Virus record (IMG/VR): IMGVR_UViG_3300017917_004390
Span: 1-64,000 of that record
Strand: one strand, 5' to 3'
From: a virus
Length of the DNA stretch: 64,000 nucleotides
The translations under genes and the position numbers were made by a program. Each line of letters starts with the position of its first letter. Position 1 is the stretch's first letter. A model generated the notes under the pieces. That model had not been told where the DNA came from, searched no databases, and worked only from the letters and a program-made list of their open reading frames with translations. Shown here one piece after another: positions 44,313 through 53,876 of this stretch.

Positions 44313-45039
44313 ATTCAAGTTTATACTTTGGTTCAGCTGATAACATATTTAATCTTAAATCAGCAATATCACTTGGATTACTTTTAGTGATGTATTCACG
44401 AATAATAACGGGGTCATTTGTTGTTTGATTTGATTTAACACTTTCAATCATAATTACTCTACCAATTACTTCTTCAATTAACTCAAACAAATCATCAGTA
44501 TTTTTTAAAGTTTTACGCCTTTTTTCAATTTTCTCATCTAAATCGTCAGTTTCTTTTTTATTTAATATTCTATATGTAATAACATCTTTTTGTTTAGGTA
44601 GTGTAAAACTATAAAATCCATTAACATCACTTTCAATTTCAGCATCTAAAAATTGAATTTTATTAATATCGATAGTTTGTTTTATTTTTTTATCAGTAAA
44701 TGGGTCAATAACTTCCACTTCAACCTCAGGTCCATAAGCTGTTATTCTAAGATGAAATAAAATTGCATCAATATCGCATTGCATTAAATTATTTATATCA
44801 AATTCACCACCATTATGTTTAAAGAAAGAATCTTTAACTTTTCGTTTAAGAAGATTTTCAATATTTTTACCACTTGATAAATGTTTTAGTGATACTAAAT
44901 ATTGTTCATCAATAGCTGTCATATCTTCAACTGATACCGTATCAAATTCATAAAACCTTTTGTTAGATGGTAATTTAACTTGGTCAGTCATAATAACTGG
45001 CATAAAAGCTTGTTTATTAAATGTGCCTATATTTTCCAT
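44233..45039 (-). CDS. 26: Baseplate hub protein, T4 gp26-like
   Basis: A 268-residue protein. LPSNKRFYEFDTVSVEDMTA is the opening of the T4-type baseplate family (lpS.g.f...i.v.em.a..E). FDINNLMQCDIDAILFHLRI, then TAYGPEVEVEVIDPFTDK match the 'l..lt..D...il..lRi.syG.e...ev.CP..g' core. The C-terminus (GEFFRSKFRLGPKFFYPRF) is read in the frame overlapped by the next gene. Part of the central hub or its assembly. Confidence 0.6.
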   Translation of the reverse strand: MENIGTFNKQAFMPVIMTDQVKLPSNKRFYEFDTVSVEDMTAIDEQYLVSLKHLSSGKNIENLLKRKVKDSFFKHNGGEFDINNLMQCDIDAILFHLRITAYGPEVEVEVIDPFTDKKIKQTIDINKIQFLDAEIESDVNGFYSFTLPKQKDVITYRILNKKETDDLDEKIEKRRKTLKNTDDLFELIEEVIGRVIMIESVKSNQTTNDPVIIREYITKSNPSDIADLRLNMLSAEPKYKLEYEFQSENGEFFRSKFRLGPKFFYPRF

Positions 45040-45067
45040 AAATTTTTTATAATATAATACGTTTTAT

Positions 45068-45081
45068 CTATTTATAATAAA
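45068..45081 (+). promoter_or_regulatory. Putative late-promoter element CTATTTATAATAAA, divergent
   Basis: 9-22 bases before the + strand ATG at 45090. Its complement reads TTATAAATAG towards the gp26-like gene at 45039, so the same near-palindrome may serve both directions. Confidence 0.45.
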
Positions 45082-45089
45082 AATTAAAT

Positions 45090-45932
45090 ATGAATAAGCT
45101 ACCACAAATTAACGAACAAAATATAGAACGTATCTTAACTGAATTGTACAACCAAAATATACCTATGGAAGTTGTGACTGAACAACCTAAGAAAATGATA
45201 CCAATTCAAAGAACGGTTAGTAAATCAAAAGTTAATGAATTTTATGAAAAAATTGATAATAATGAAGACTTACCACATAGTTGGATAGATAAAGATAATA
45301 ATATTATTGACGGTCATAATAGAAATTTCGCTTATAAAAATCACCCTGATGTTGAAAGTGCTTCATATATAAAAATATGTTTACCAAAGGATGAAGCTAT
45401 AAATATTTTAAACAAAATTATTGATAGAATTAACTTTGAAGATGAATATGCGATAAACCCTAAAACTGCTATCTATGGGACTGACAATAATCTGAATGAG
45501 ATTAAACAAATTGAATCTTCTAAAAATATAGATGATGAAATTGAATATCCAAATGAATATGAAAAAATCTACGAATTGTATAGTTCAAAAGAGTTCACAC
45601 CTAGAGTAAAATCTGCCGGTGGAATATTTATGTTAATGAGAAAAACTGATACTCATAGATTTAAAAATAAAATACAATTTGATAATCTAATGGAATTAAG
45701 TTCAGTTGAAATACAAGGGTTTACCCCAGTTACTAGATGTGCATTATATAAATTAGATGGTAGATTCATTGAAAAAGATAGTAAAGCTGAAATAAAAGAA
45801 ATGGCTAATGCCAAAGGTATTAGTGAAGAACAATATATTCGTGAATTAGTTAATACATTAGCATATCACCAAGGATATGATGGAATTAAATATGACGATA
45901 TGTTCATTCAAATTATAACACCAAATAAATAA
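45090..45932 (+). CDS. ParB/sulfiredoxin-like domain protein with possible ADP-ribosyltransferase-like C-terminus
   Basis: A 280-residue protein. Residues ~45-85 (MIPIQRTVSKSKVNEFYEKI, then NNIIDGHNRNFAY) have the ParB/Srx-type 'ipi......................vIDGhhR..A' motif. The C-terminal LAYHQGYDGIKYDDMFIQII segment resembles the 'a...GYDGI.......q.iv' ending of phage ART or EndoU/RelE-like toxin-fold domains fused to virion proteins. It is the first gene of the rightward gp25 operon, sharing one base with gp25 (TAATG). It may be an injected effector; unproven. Confidence 0.45.
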   Translation: MNKLPQINEQNIERILTELYNQNIPMEVVTEQPKKMIPIQRTVSKSKVNEFYEKIDNNEDLPHSWIDKDNNIIDGHNRNFAYKNHPDVESASYIKICLPKDEAINILNKIIDRINFEDEYAINPKTAIYGTDNNLNEIKQIESSKNIDDEIEYPNEYEKIYELYSSKEFTPRVKSAGGIFMLMRKTDTHRFKNKIQFDNLMELSSVEIQGFTPVTRCALYKLDGRFIEKDSKAEIKEMANAKGISEEQYIRELVNTLAYHQGYDGIKYDDMFIQIITPNK

Positions 45933-46306
45933 TGATATCTATAAAATATCCAATAAAGGATTCTCCTGATGATAAATTGTTTGATTTAAACAAACTATCA
46001 ATTGATGATGTAAAATCATCAATATACTTTGTATTGTCAACTAGAAAAGGTGAAAGATGGATGAATCCAGATTTTGGTTGTGATTTTTATGAATACTTAT
46101 TTGATTTAAATGACCAAATAAGTTATGACTCTATCATTAATTCTATTAAAAGGGATATTAAAAGTTTTGTAAGTAATGTTGAAATTTCTAATGTTGAAAT
46201 ACTACCCGATTATAATGAAAAACTTATTGACATTAGAATAATTTTTTCATATAGTGAAGCCAACTCAGTTAAACAAGATACGTTATTATATACTATTCAA
46301 CTTTAA
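45932..46306 (+). CDS. 25: Baseplate wedge protein, gp25-like
   Basis: A 124-residue protein of the GPW/gp25 family. DVKSSIYFVLSTRKGERWMN, then PDFGCDFYEYLFD is the conserved 'i..sI..iL.T..GeR.m.P.fG..l...lFe' core with its EPR-type loop written ERWMNPDFG. The C-terminal strands (EISNVEILPDYNEKLIDIRI) complete the fold. It lies in the wedge and nucleates the sheath. Confidence 0.9.
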   Translation: MISIKYPIKDSPDDKLFDLNKLSIDDVKSSIYFVLSTRKGERWMNPDFGCDFYEYLFDLNDQISYDSIINSIKRDIKSFVSNVEISNVEILPDYNEKLIDIRIIFSYSEANSVKQDTLLYTIQL

Positions 46307-46329
46307 TAACGTATTTTATTTAAAAAAGT

Positions 46330-47799
46330 ATGAAAAAATTAAATGTGCTTATCACCAACATGGATGTTCATGGGGTTAATTTTTATCGTTCAGAACAACC
46401 AGCAATAGCTTTATCTGATTATTTTGATGATTTAATTAATGTTGAATATACTAAAGAAGTTGATTGGAATGACGATACGTTCCTTAAACAATTTGATATA
46501 ATCCATTCACATAGAACATTTACTAATGATTATAGTAAAATGCCTGAACTTGTTGCTAAATTAAGAAGTTTTGGTATTATAACAATTTTAGATATAGATG
46601 ATTATTGGGAAGTTTCAAAAGAACACCCAATGTATCATATGATTAAAATGGAAAATTTTGATGTTAATATTAAAAATAATTTAAAACTTGTTGATTATAT
46701 AACAACAACTACACCAGTTTTTGCTGAATATATTAAACCTTATAATAAAAATGTTTTTGTTATTGAAAATGGTATTAATGATTTATTAGATGAATTCAAA
46801 TTTTCAACAGATAAATGTAGTAAAGATAAACTAAGACTTATGTACTTAGCTGGTTCATCACACTTACAAGATTTAAATTTAGTTAAAGATAGTTTTACTA
46901 GATTATGTAATGATAAAACATTAGAAAATAAATTTCAATTACATTTAGCTGGATTTGACCTTAGAGGTAATACTTCAAACTACAATATAAATCCTGATTT
47001 AATAAGAGTGTTACAAGCTAGAAAATTAACTACACCTGAAATAAATAAAAAATTATTGGCAGTTAATTATAACCTAGATAAAATATCTGAAATACCTGAT
47101 GATATTAAAGAAAGATTTAGAGGTAAATCAATTATTAAAGAAACAAAAGATATTAAACCTTATGAAACTGTTTGGGCTAGATACGAGGAAATATTTACTA
47201 ATAATTATAACCTAATTAAAGACCCTGAATATTTAAAATATCTTAAAAAATTTGATTTAGATACTAAGTATCCAAATACTGAAAAACAGGATTATATTAG
47301 ACATAAAACCAAAGGTTTATACTCATTTGCTAAAAACTATCAATTCGCTGATATAGCTATTGCACCGATTAAAACGTATGGTGATGTATCAAAAGATACA
47401 CCAGATAATAGATACCAATTTGCTAAATCAAACCTAAAAGTTATTGAAGCTGCTTTTCATAAAGTTCCGGTAATAGCATCTAATGTACCAATTTATAACT
47501 TTGATAAAGATTGGGTTGATGGTTATAATATTTTATTTATTGACTCTGATAGACAAGAAAAAGACTGGTATAAAAAAATTAAATATTGTATTAATAATCC
47601 TGAGTATGTTAAGGAATTAGGTGAAAATGCTTACAAAACAGCTGTTAAAAAATACCATGTAAAAACTCTAGCGGAAAAAAGAATGAACTTCTATAATGAA
47701 TTATTTCAAAATAAAGAACTTATTCATGCAGAGAAAAATATCAAACCAAAAGAAGAAACTAAACCAAATAATCTCTTAAAATTATTAAAAAGAAAATAA
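46330..47799 (+). CDS. Glycosyltransferase, GT-B fold (GT4-like)
   Basis: A 489-residue protein. MKKLNVLITNMDVHGVNFYR and FDIIHSHRTF are the N-terminal Rossmann and 'DviH.h' strands; ILDIDDYWEVSKEHPMYHMI is typical of GT4-like enzymes in phage; VIEAAFHKVPVIASNVPIY is the donor-binding 'ie..a.g.PVias' motif. It sits between gp25 and further virion genes, away from the main glycosylation run, which favours a role in modifying virion protein. Its leader resembles that of the gene at 13833. Confidence 0.75.
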   Translation: MKKLNVLITNMDVHGVNFYRSEQPAIALSDYFDDLINVEYTKEVDWNDDTFLKQFDIIHSHRTFTNDYSKMPELVAKLRSFGIITILDIDDYWEVSKEHPMYHMIKMENFDVNIKNNLKLVDYITTTTPVFAEYIKPYNKNVFVIENGINDLLDEFKFSTDKCSKDKLRLMYLAGSSHLQDLNLVKDSFTRLCNDKTLENKFQLHLAGFDLRGNTSNYNINPDLIRVLQARKLTTPEINKKLLAVNYNLDKISEIPDDIKERFRGKSIIKETKDIKPYETVWARYEEIFTNNYNLIKDPEYLKYLKKFDLDTKYPNTEKQDYIRHKTKGLYSFAKNYQFADIAIAPIKTYGDVSKDTPDNRYQFAKSNLKVIEAAFHKVPVIASNVPIYNFDKDWVDGYNILFIDSDRQEKDWYKKIKYCINNPEYVKELGENAYKTAVKKYHVKTLAEKRMNFYNELFQNKELIHAEKNIKPKEETKPNNLLKLLKRK

Positions 47800-48260
47800 T
47801 GGAAACCAACTCAAAAATTTTTAATTTAAAATTCAAAGATGGTAATGATTTTCAATTATCAGTAGACCCATTTGACCCTTTAGAATATACTAATGATGAA
47901 TGGGATGGTAAATTTGATATTAAAACCAAAGATATGACTGATGATGAGTATAGAGAATACTCTAAAAATAAGATTATTGAGAATGGTCTTTCAGAAGGTA
48001 GATTATTATTAGAAGATTCTTTTTTAATGCATATTGATAATCCTTACTGTTTGAATATTATTGAAGCAAAGAAAAAAAATGGACTAACTACTGTTGCAAC
48101 AAATATTAGTCCTGATACACCTGAATTGGAGTTAATTTCTTTAATTAAAGATGAAAATATTAATCCTCCCACAGATGAAGTAATAACTGAATTAAAAACT
48201 TTTATTAGTAATTCAAATAATATTACACCTGAACTTTTAGATAAATTAAAAAATTTATAA
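47799..48260 (+). CDS. Virion-operon protein, function unknown
   Basis: A 153-residue acidic protein (SVDPFDPLEYTNDEWDGKF). No domain recognised. Shares one base with the upstream glycosyltransferase stop (TAATG) and is 1 base from the next gene, so it is part of the gp25 operon. Confidence 0.5.
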   Translation: METNSKIFNLKFKDGNDFQLSVDPFDPLEYTNDEWDGKFDIKTKDMTDDEYREYSKNKIIENGLSEGRLLLEDSFLMHIDNPYCLNIIEAKKKNGLTTVATNISPDTPELELISLIKDENINPPTDEVITELKTFISNSNNITPELLDKLKNL

Positions 48261-48261
48261 T

Positions 48262-49149
48262 ATGGATATAAATACATTTTTAAAAAAACTAGCTTCATTA
48301 CCTGAAAATATAAGAGATGGTTTTATAACACAACTAACGAATCTTTCAACAGCTGCGGCTGCATCTGAAACTGATTTATTAAAAGCACAAGCCAAAGCTT
48401 TGTCAACCGAAACAAAACAAACCCATAAGATTTATAACAATAAACATCAGTTTGTTTTAGACATGAAAGAGGGTCGTTTAAATGAAGAATATGTTAAACA
48501 TTATTACGCTGTTTTAAATTTAGCCGAAGAAATTGCTGGTAGAATGAATCCCGATAATTTTGATTTTACAAGCTATATGAATGAAAATGATAGTAACGCT
48601 AAATTAATCCTAGATAGAGATGGTAATTCAACTCAAACTTATGACTATGGTGATGGTAAAGTTAATTACGGCGATAAATCTAAAAACTTTTTTAATGATG
48701 CTGAATATTTTAAACGACAGAATGTTCGTAATTTTCAAAATAAAACCCCTGTAATTAGTGTACAAAATAAAAAAATTATAACTAATGTTGGTTCTGGAAT
48801 AGAAGAACAACTAGGGTTATATTCAAACACAATTAAAAAAGAGGTTTTTAAAAACGTAATTTTAAATGGTTGTTTCAATCCAAATTATAGTAATTTAATA
48901 ACATCAGTTAATGTTTTTGAAATACCAAATTCAACTTTATATAATGTTGAAATAAACACAAATATTTCAAGTTATCAATATAAAGATACTGAAGAAATTC
49001 TAAAAGCTTTATTACATACTAGTGTTATTTTGAAATACCAACCAAAATATGATGATATACAAAACTACATTTTTTTACTTAAAAGCGAATTAAGTGTAGG
49101 GGTTTATGCTAATAATTACTATATAAAAGGTGAATATAAATTAAATTAA
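48262..49149 (+). CDS. Virion-operon protein, function unknown
   Basis: A 295-residue protein beginning MDINTFLKKLASLPENIRDG. The first ~60 residues are Ala/Thr-rich helix; the centre contains DYGDGKVNYGDKSKNFFNDA; the rest is beta-rich. Probably a structural or baseplate component by position. No family recognised. Confidence 0.5.
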   Translation: MDINTFLKKLASLPENIRDGFITQLTNLSTAAAASETDLLKAQAKALSTETKQTHKIYNNKHQFVLDMKEGRLNEEYVKHYYAVLNLAEEIAGRMNPDNFDFTSYMNENDSNAKLILDRDGNSTQTYDYGDGKVNYGDKSKNFFNDAEYFKRQNVRNFQNKTPVISVQNKKIITNVGSGIEEQLGLYSNTIKKEVFKNVILNGCFNPNYSNLITSVNVFEIPNSTLYNVEINTNISSYQYKDTEEILKALLHTSVILKYQPKYDDIQNYIFLLKSELSVGVYANNYYIKGEYKLN

Positions 49150-49179
49150 TAAAATAATGTCTAATTAAACACTATTATT

Positions 49180-49236
49180 ATGGAAAATAAACGTAAAAAT
49201 TTTTTAAGAATATTTACTGATTGGTTAAGAAATTAA
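49180..49236 (+). CDS. Possible 18-residue peptide
   Basis: Reads MENKRKNFLRIFTDWLRN, amphipathic and basic, in an otherwise empty 83-base gap. Its end overlaps the stop of the convergent membrane gene. Could be chance. Confidence 0.2.
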   Translation: MENKRKNFLRIFTDWLRN

Positions 49237-49496
49237 ATGTTAGGGGTTTCTATGTTGTCTTTATTAGTGAAATTTTTTAGACCTAGTAAAGCCATTAGAA
49301 ACCCAAAACATTCACCTAATAAAATATGGTCAATTTCTTGTTTAGTAATCATAATACTAATACATTTGTAAAGTAAAAATACTAAGAACAAAAAGAAAAC
49401 ATTTCCAATTATTTTAGTTTGACTAATTTTGTTTGAATTAGAATCTCTGTTTGTATCAAAAATGAATTTTTTTATGAAATTGATTAACTGTACCAT
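49233..49496 (-). CDS. Small membrane protein, holin candidate
   Basis: An 87-residue protein with two likely membrane helices (IIGNVFFLFLVFLLYKCISI and HILLGECFGFLMALLGL) joined by a short charged loop, and a hydrophilic C-terminus (NKDNIETPNI). The size and topology fit class II holins, and it is the only - strand gene amid + strand virion genes. There is no other evidence of lysis function. Confidence 0.45.
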   Translation of the reverse strand: MVQLINFIKKFIFDTNRDSNSNKISQTKIIGNVFFLFLVFLLYKCISIMITKQEIDHILLGECFGFLMALLGLKNFTNKDNIETPNI

Positions 49497-49508
49497 AATA
49501 TAATTTGT

Positions 49509-49525
49509 CTATTTATAATAAATAG
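49509..49525. promoter_or_regulatory. Near-palindromic divergent late-promoter element
   Basis: CTATTTATAATAAATAG reads almost the same on both strands and lies between divergent genes, 9 bases before the + ATG at 49534 and 13 bases before the - ATG at 49496. The - strand reads TTATAAATAG, a T4 late-type core. Confidence 0.45.
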
Positions 49526-49533
49526 AAAAATAG

Positions 49534-51555
49534 ATGGCTTTTATACAAAAAAACGACTCAATAATTATAAATACTAAACTAACCAACATTGGAAGAATGT
49601 TACTTTCATCGGGAAGTTTAAATTTTAGCAAAGTTGAATTGGGAGATTCAGAGATTGATTATAATTATATCAGGGATAACTCTGATTTAGTGTCAGGTAA
49701 AGATTTGATGGTTCTTAGACCAAAAGATTTAAATCCCGTAATCAAAACACCTATTAAAATAACTGATAACTCTGATTTAACAAAAACCACAGATTTTCAG
49801 TTGATTAGTGGGACAGAGTTAGTGAGTAATAAAGCAAAAACAAGAGGATTTTTTAGTGGTTCATCTGAATCATATACTGCTATAACAAATACTAATTATT
49901 TTAAATATATAACAACCACAGATATTATAAATGCTGTCGGTACAACTAATTTAGTTTTAACCGATACAAGTATTTTAAATGTAGGTGATTATCTATTAGT
50001 AGATTGGTTGAATCCTAATATAACAGCAACAACGTTTAATAGTGGTTCAGGTGTTATTAAAGAAAATAGACCAAGACCGTTTTTATGGTATAAAGTTCTT
50101 GATATAAATTTAAATGATGTTACTGTTGATAGAAATTTACCAAATTTTAGTGGTTTAACATCTTTAGAAAGTACTGTTTATGTTTTTAATAGTGGTGATA
50201 CTATAAATACATATTATTCAACTGGAACAACATTAGGTTATTGGAATGAAAATACACTTGCTTTTAATAGTAATTGTAATATATCAGATGATGATGTTTT
50301 GGTTTGGAATTTTAATAACGTAAGTAATATAACTCAGGCTGGTACATTAAGTACTTATACTAGTAAATACTATAATTCAGCAAAATACAATGGTTTTGTT
50401 GATTATGTTAGAAATTCAACAAATTATAATTTAAAAAACAATGTCGGCATAATACACTATACCAATAACAGTATATCAAATTATTATGGTGAAGGTTTTA
50501 AACAAAATACCTTTAAAATATCTCTACCAACAATAATGTATCATGCTAAAACCGCTAATACAATGGGTATTGAAATAGTTAGTGATACAGTAAAAAAGGT
50601 TTTACCGACAACATACACAGGTTTCACAACGGAATATCAGGATTTATTTGAAAGTACTAGTAGAAATGTGGTTGGTAAAGTTTTTAATGATTTAAAAATT
50701 GCTATTATTGAAGATTCTGAGATAACAACTGCATTATCTTATAAATCAAATAGAAATTGGACTTTACCTAATATAAATTTTGCTTCTGATACTGCTACAC
50801 CAGCTGAAGTATCAGCAAATAATTATTTCCCTTCCAAAATTCTAACTTTATCATATTTATTTGGTAATAATACCGATTATAATCCAACTAAGAATCTAGG
50901 TTTCCAAACACCTATACATTCAACATATTTAACTGAAATAGTGATGACAGGTATTAATTCAAATATTAAGTTTAATTTTAATCTTAGTGATTTGAAATTT
51001 ATGTCTTCACCTAGTACAATTAGTGCTGGTACAGGTTTCAATGCTAATGAATTCAAGATTTTAATGAATATTAGAGATATAGGTGATGAATTAGACCCAA
51101 CACAATGGAAAGTTTTTAATTATACAAATAAACTAAATCAATTTAATGTTTGGTCATCAAAAACTATTGATTCAAATAGTATTTCTTCACAGATATATAG
51201 ACTTACATATGAAAATTATCTTAGTGCTAGTACTTATGATATTGAAACATATTTACCTCTACCAACACCTAGTAATTTATCATCCTTAGGTTTCGGTGAA
51301 GAAACATTTTTATTTGGTAATATTAATACTGATATTAAAGCCGAAGTTTTTAAAACATCAGTTAGTATTTCACTTAGTACTGATAAATATAACACATCAA
51401 AAAATCCTACATGGATTGAAGGTGATGATGTTTATGTTAGTGAGGTTGGTATATATGATACAAACGACAATTTAGTTATGGTAGGTAAATTAAATAACCC
51501 TATTAAAAAAAATAATGATACATTTAGAATAATATTACTTGATTTAGACTTTTAA
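49534..51555 (+). CDS. Structural tail/baseplate protein
   Basis: A 673-residue protein. MAFIQKNDSIIINTKLTNIG, then RMLLSSGSLNFSKVELGDSE and IDYNYI form an N-terminal module shared with the next gene (MGFIAENNTIQIKTYLTQLG). C-terminally VYVSEVGIYDTNDNLVMVGK matches the 'v.vsEvGiYd..g.lv.igk..ppi.k....' ending of phage tail structural proteins, shared with the third gene of this set. The middle is Thr/Asn/Ser-rich beta sequence. Probably a late virion protein of the baseplate or tail exterior. Confidence 0.6.
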   Translation: MAFIQKNDSIIINTKLTNIGRMLLSSGSLNFSKVELGDSEIDYNYIRDNSDLVSGKDLMVLRPKDLNPVIKTPIKITDNSDLTKTTDFQLISGTELVSNKAKTRGFFSGSSESYTAITNTNYFKYITTTDIINAVGTTNLVLTDTSILNVGDYLLVDWLNPNITATTFNSGSGVIKENRPRPFLWYKVLDINLNDVTVDRNLPNFSGLTSLESTVYVFNSGDTINTYYSTGTTLGYWNENTLAFNSNCNISDDDVLVWNFNNVSNITQAGTLSTYTSKYYNSAKYNGFVDYVRNSTNYNLKNNVGIIHYTNNSISNYYGEGFKQNTFKISLPTIMYHAKTANTMGIEIVSDTVKKVLPTTYTGFTTEYQDLFESTSRNVVGKVFNDLKIAIIEDSEITTALSYKSNRNWTLPNINFASDTATPAEVSANNYFPSKILTLSYLFGNNTDYNPTKNLGFQTPIHSTYLTEIVMTGINSNIKFNFNLSDLKFMSSPSTISAGTGFNANEFKILMNIRDIGDELDPTQWKVFNYTNKLNQFNVWSSKTIDSNSISSQIYRLTYENYLSASTYDIETYLPLPTPSNLSSLGFGEETFLFGNINTDIKAEVFKTSVSISLSTDKYNTSKNPTWIEGDDVYVSEVGIYDTNDNLVMVGKLNNPIKKNNDTFRIILLDLDF

Positions 51556-51556
51556 A

Positions 51557-52351
51557 ATGGGTTTTATAGCTGAAAATAATACAATACAAATTAAAACATA
51601 CTTAACTCAATTAGGTAGAAAATATATTTTAGATGGGAATAAAGAAGATTTCCAAATAGAATTTTTTACCTTACATGATGATGATATTAACTACCAAATT
51701 TCTAGTAATATTGTTGACGGATTTTATAATACAACACCATCAGGGTTTATACCTGATTTAACTGGTGATGATGATACTTGTATTAAAAGTGTTGCTTATG
51801 GCGTAGAACCTAATCCAGATAGTTATTTAACTGGAAGTACGATTAGTGTCAATGGTTTATTTTCTGTTGGTGAAATTGGTACTGACGGACAAATAAATTC
51901 AAGAAAAGTAGAACTAGGTTTTAATACTAATACTACAAGCGTTAGTAGAAATCAAGCTAATGCTAGTTCTGTGTATTCAACTGTAAATATACCAATCACT
52001 ATAAACAGTAGTAATTTAACAACAGCTGAAAAAACAAATTTAAAACTTAAAGCTAGTGTTAAAATTATTGATTCACAAGGTATTGAAGTATTAGTTAATG
52101 ATTCTGTAAATTCAAGTATTATTGATTTTACTAATTTAACAACTAACACGATAAATATACCAGTAAAATATCGTTTTAACTCAGCAAAAATAACACCTTC
52201 TGATATAACATATAATATTGAATTAACAATAAAAACCTATAAATCATTTGCTAATTTAGTAGATAGTAAACATACAATTAGTATTGTTAGAAGCGGATTT
52301 ATTAATCCAAATAATCAAAACAATAACCCAACTAATAATAGTAGTAATTAA
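51557..52351 (+). CDS. Structural protein, paralogue of neighbour's N-terminal module
   Basis: A 264-residue protein. The first ~60 residues match the N-terminal module of the 673-residue protein (KLT/YLT..GR..L..G...F). The C-terminal half consists of Ig-like strands (KASVKIIDSQGIEVLVNDSV) and a Ser/Asn-rich tail. One base separates it from each neighbour. Confidence 0.55.
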   Translation: MGFIAENNTIQIKTYLTQLGRKYILDGNKEDFQIEFFTLHDDDINYQISSNIVDGFYNTTPSGFIPDLTGDDDTCIKSVAYGVEPNPDSYLTGSTISVNGLFSVGEIGTDGQINSRKVELGFNTNTTSVSRNQANASSVYSTVNIPITINSSNLTTAEKTNLKLKASVKIIDSQGIEVLVNDSVNSSIIDFTNLTTNTINIPVKYRFNSAKITPSDITYNIELTIKTYKSFANLVDSKHTISIVRSGFINPNNQNNNPTNNSSN

Positions 52352-52352
52352 A

Positions 52353-53720
52353 ATGGAATTTAAAAGAATAGAGAAAAACCAAACAAATAACGGATTTCAA
52401 AAAGTAGTAAATCAAAATGGTGAAACAAATATTTCAGCATCGGATATACTATATACTTACTGTGATTTATCTGATAAAACAGACAGACCGTATGGTAATT
52501 TATTTAAATCTTTTAAATTACCCATAACCAATAATGAATCACTATTATTCAATAATACTTTTAAAGACACATCATTTGAATATTTCAGTAATGTAAATAA
52601 ACTTATTGTTGCTGAGATACCAAAAGGTTCCTATGGTGAGTTAATTGATGGTAAAACATTTTCACTTAATGTACCATATAATACAGGTTTTACAACTTTA
52701 TATGCTACATATTTCAACTTTAATCAAAGTTTAAATAGTCAAATAAGTGATAATAATACTTTTTCAAGTGTTTTTGGTATTGAACCTAATGAAGATAATG
52801 GATTTAATAGTAACGTTGCATATCTTTTTTCAAATGATATATCTAAGGCTAATTTAACTCCAACAGAAAATTTAGTGTACGAAACCACAATAAGATTTGA
52901 CTCAGGTGTTAGTAGTATTGTTTTACCTAGTGGTTTAACAACAGGTCAATTTTATAGAATTGATTTAACAATTACGTCAAGACGTTTTACATCACTTGAT
53001 TTAGATAATTATTATGCAACATCACCTTTAAATTCAGGTAATACAACAGGTGATATTAAAATAAATACTTTATCAAAATATGAGGGTTTAACAAATATAA
53101 ATCGTATTATATTAAAACGTAATTCATCAGTGATAACAGAAGATATATATATTAAACTTTATACTTATACTCAAAATACTGCGAATTGGAGTAGATATAC
53201 TACAAGTAATAAATTCCCTTCAACAGCGCAAAGTATTTCAGGTAAAAGATATGCAACTTTTAATGGTACAACTAAAGATAAACCCGTTGGAATTATTTAT
53301 CTCGATAAAGGTCTAGCCGTCATTACTGATAGTACATTAATAAATAACTTTAATTATTCAGCTGGTAGTTATTCAACTGGATATAATGGTATACCATCTG
53401 GACAAAGCTATACATCTGATACTAAGTTTAGTAAAATATATTTTAGTAGTTCAACCAATTCACAAGCAACATACAATAGTATTACAACTGAATATTCTCA
53501 ACAAATTGTGTGTTTAGCTTTACCCGGTGAATTTAATGGTACAACAAATCCAACTTTTGTTGATAGTTATGATGAATCGACAACAAAAAAACCTGTTTTT
53601 ATTACTAAAATAGGTATGTACAATAAATTTGGTGAATTAATAGCTATTAGCGTATTAAGTGAACCATATCAAAAAAATAATCAAATACCAGCATTTTTTA
53701 GTGCTAAATTAAAAATATAA
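52353..53720 (+). CDS. Structural tail/baseplate protein
   Basis: A 455-residue protein from the ATG at 52353. An in-frame start 69 bases further upstream exists but would lie in the preceding gene, whose stop is 1 base before this ATG. The N-terminus differs (MEFKRIEKNQTNNGFQKVVN), but the C-terminus, KPVFITKIGMYNKFGELIAI then SVLSEPYQKN, aligns with that of the 673-residue protein. The three-gene set therefore looks like a family of stacked or assembled virion parts. Confidence 0.6.
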   Translation: MEFKRIEKNQTNNGFQKVVNQNGETNISASDILYTYCDLSDKTDRPYGNLFKSFKLPITNNESLLFNNTFKDTSFEYFSNVNKLIVAEIPKGSYGELIDGKTFSLNVPYNTGFTTLYATYFNFNQSLNSQISDNNTFSSVFGIEPNEDNGFNSNVAYLFSNDISKANLTPTENLVYETTIRFDSGVSSIVLPSGLTTGQFYRIDLTITSRRFTSLDLDNYYATSPLNSGNTTGDIKINTLSKYEGLTNINRIILKRNSSVITEDIYIKLYTYTQNTANWSRYTTSNKFPSTAQSISGKRYATFNGTTKDKPVGIIYLDKGLAVITDSTLINNFNYSAGSYSTGYNGIPSGQSYTSDTKFSKIYFSSSTNSQATYNSITTEYSQQIVCLALPGEFNGTTNPTFVDSYDESTTKKPVFITKIGMYNKFGELIAISVLSEPYQKNNQIPAFFSAKLKI

Positions 53721-53723
53721 AAT

Positions 53724-53876
53724 ATGGAAAAATCAAAATCTTTTATCGTCAGTCCTGATGTGCATCAAATGGTTAAAAAGTATTGTGATAAATATGGATA
53801 TAAAATTCAATCTTTTGTAGAGAAAACTTTAATTAAAGAAATAAAAACGTTAACAAACGATGGTAATAAAGAATAA
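53724..53876 (+). CDS. Ribbon-helix-helix-like small protein (50 residues)
   Basis: Reads MEKSKSFIVSPDVHQMVKKY, then CDKYGYKIQSFVEKTLIKEI. A short strand (SFIVS) followed by two helices (PDVHQMVKKYCDKYG and KIQSFVEKTLIKEI) is the CopG/Arc RHH pattern, so DNA binding as a dimer is likely. It ends within the first codons of the RuvC-like gene (17-base overlap). Confidence 0.6.
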   Translation: MEKSKSFIVSPDVHQMVKKYCDKYGYKIQSFVEKTLIKEIKTLTNDGNKE

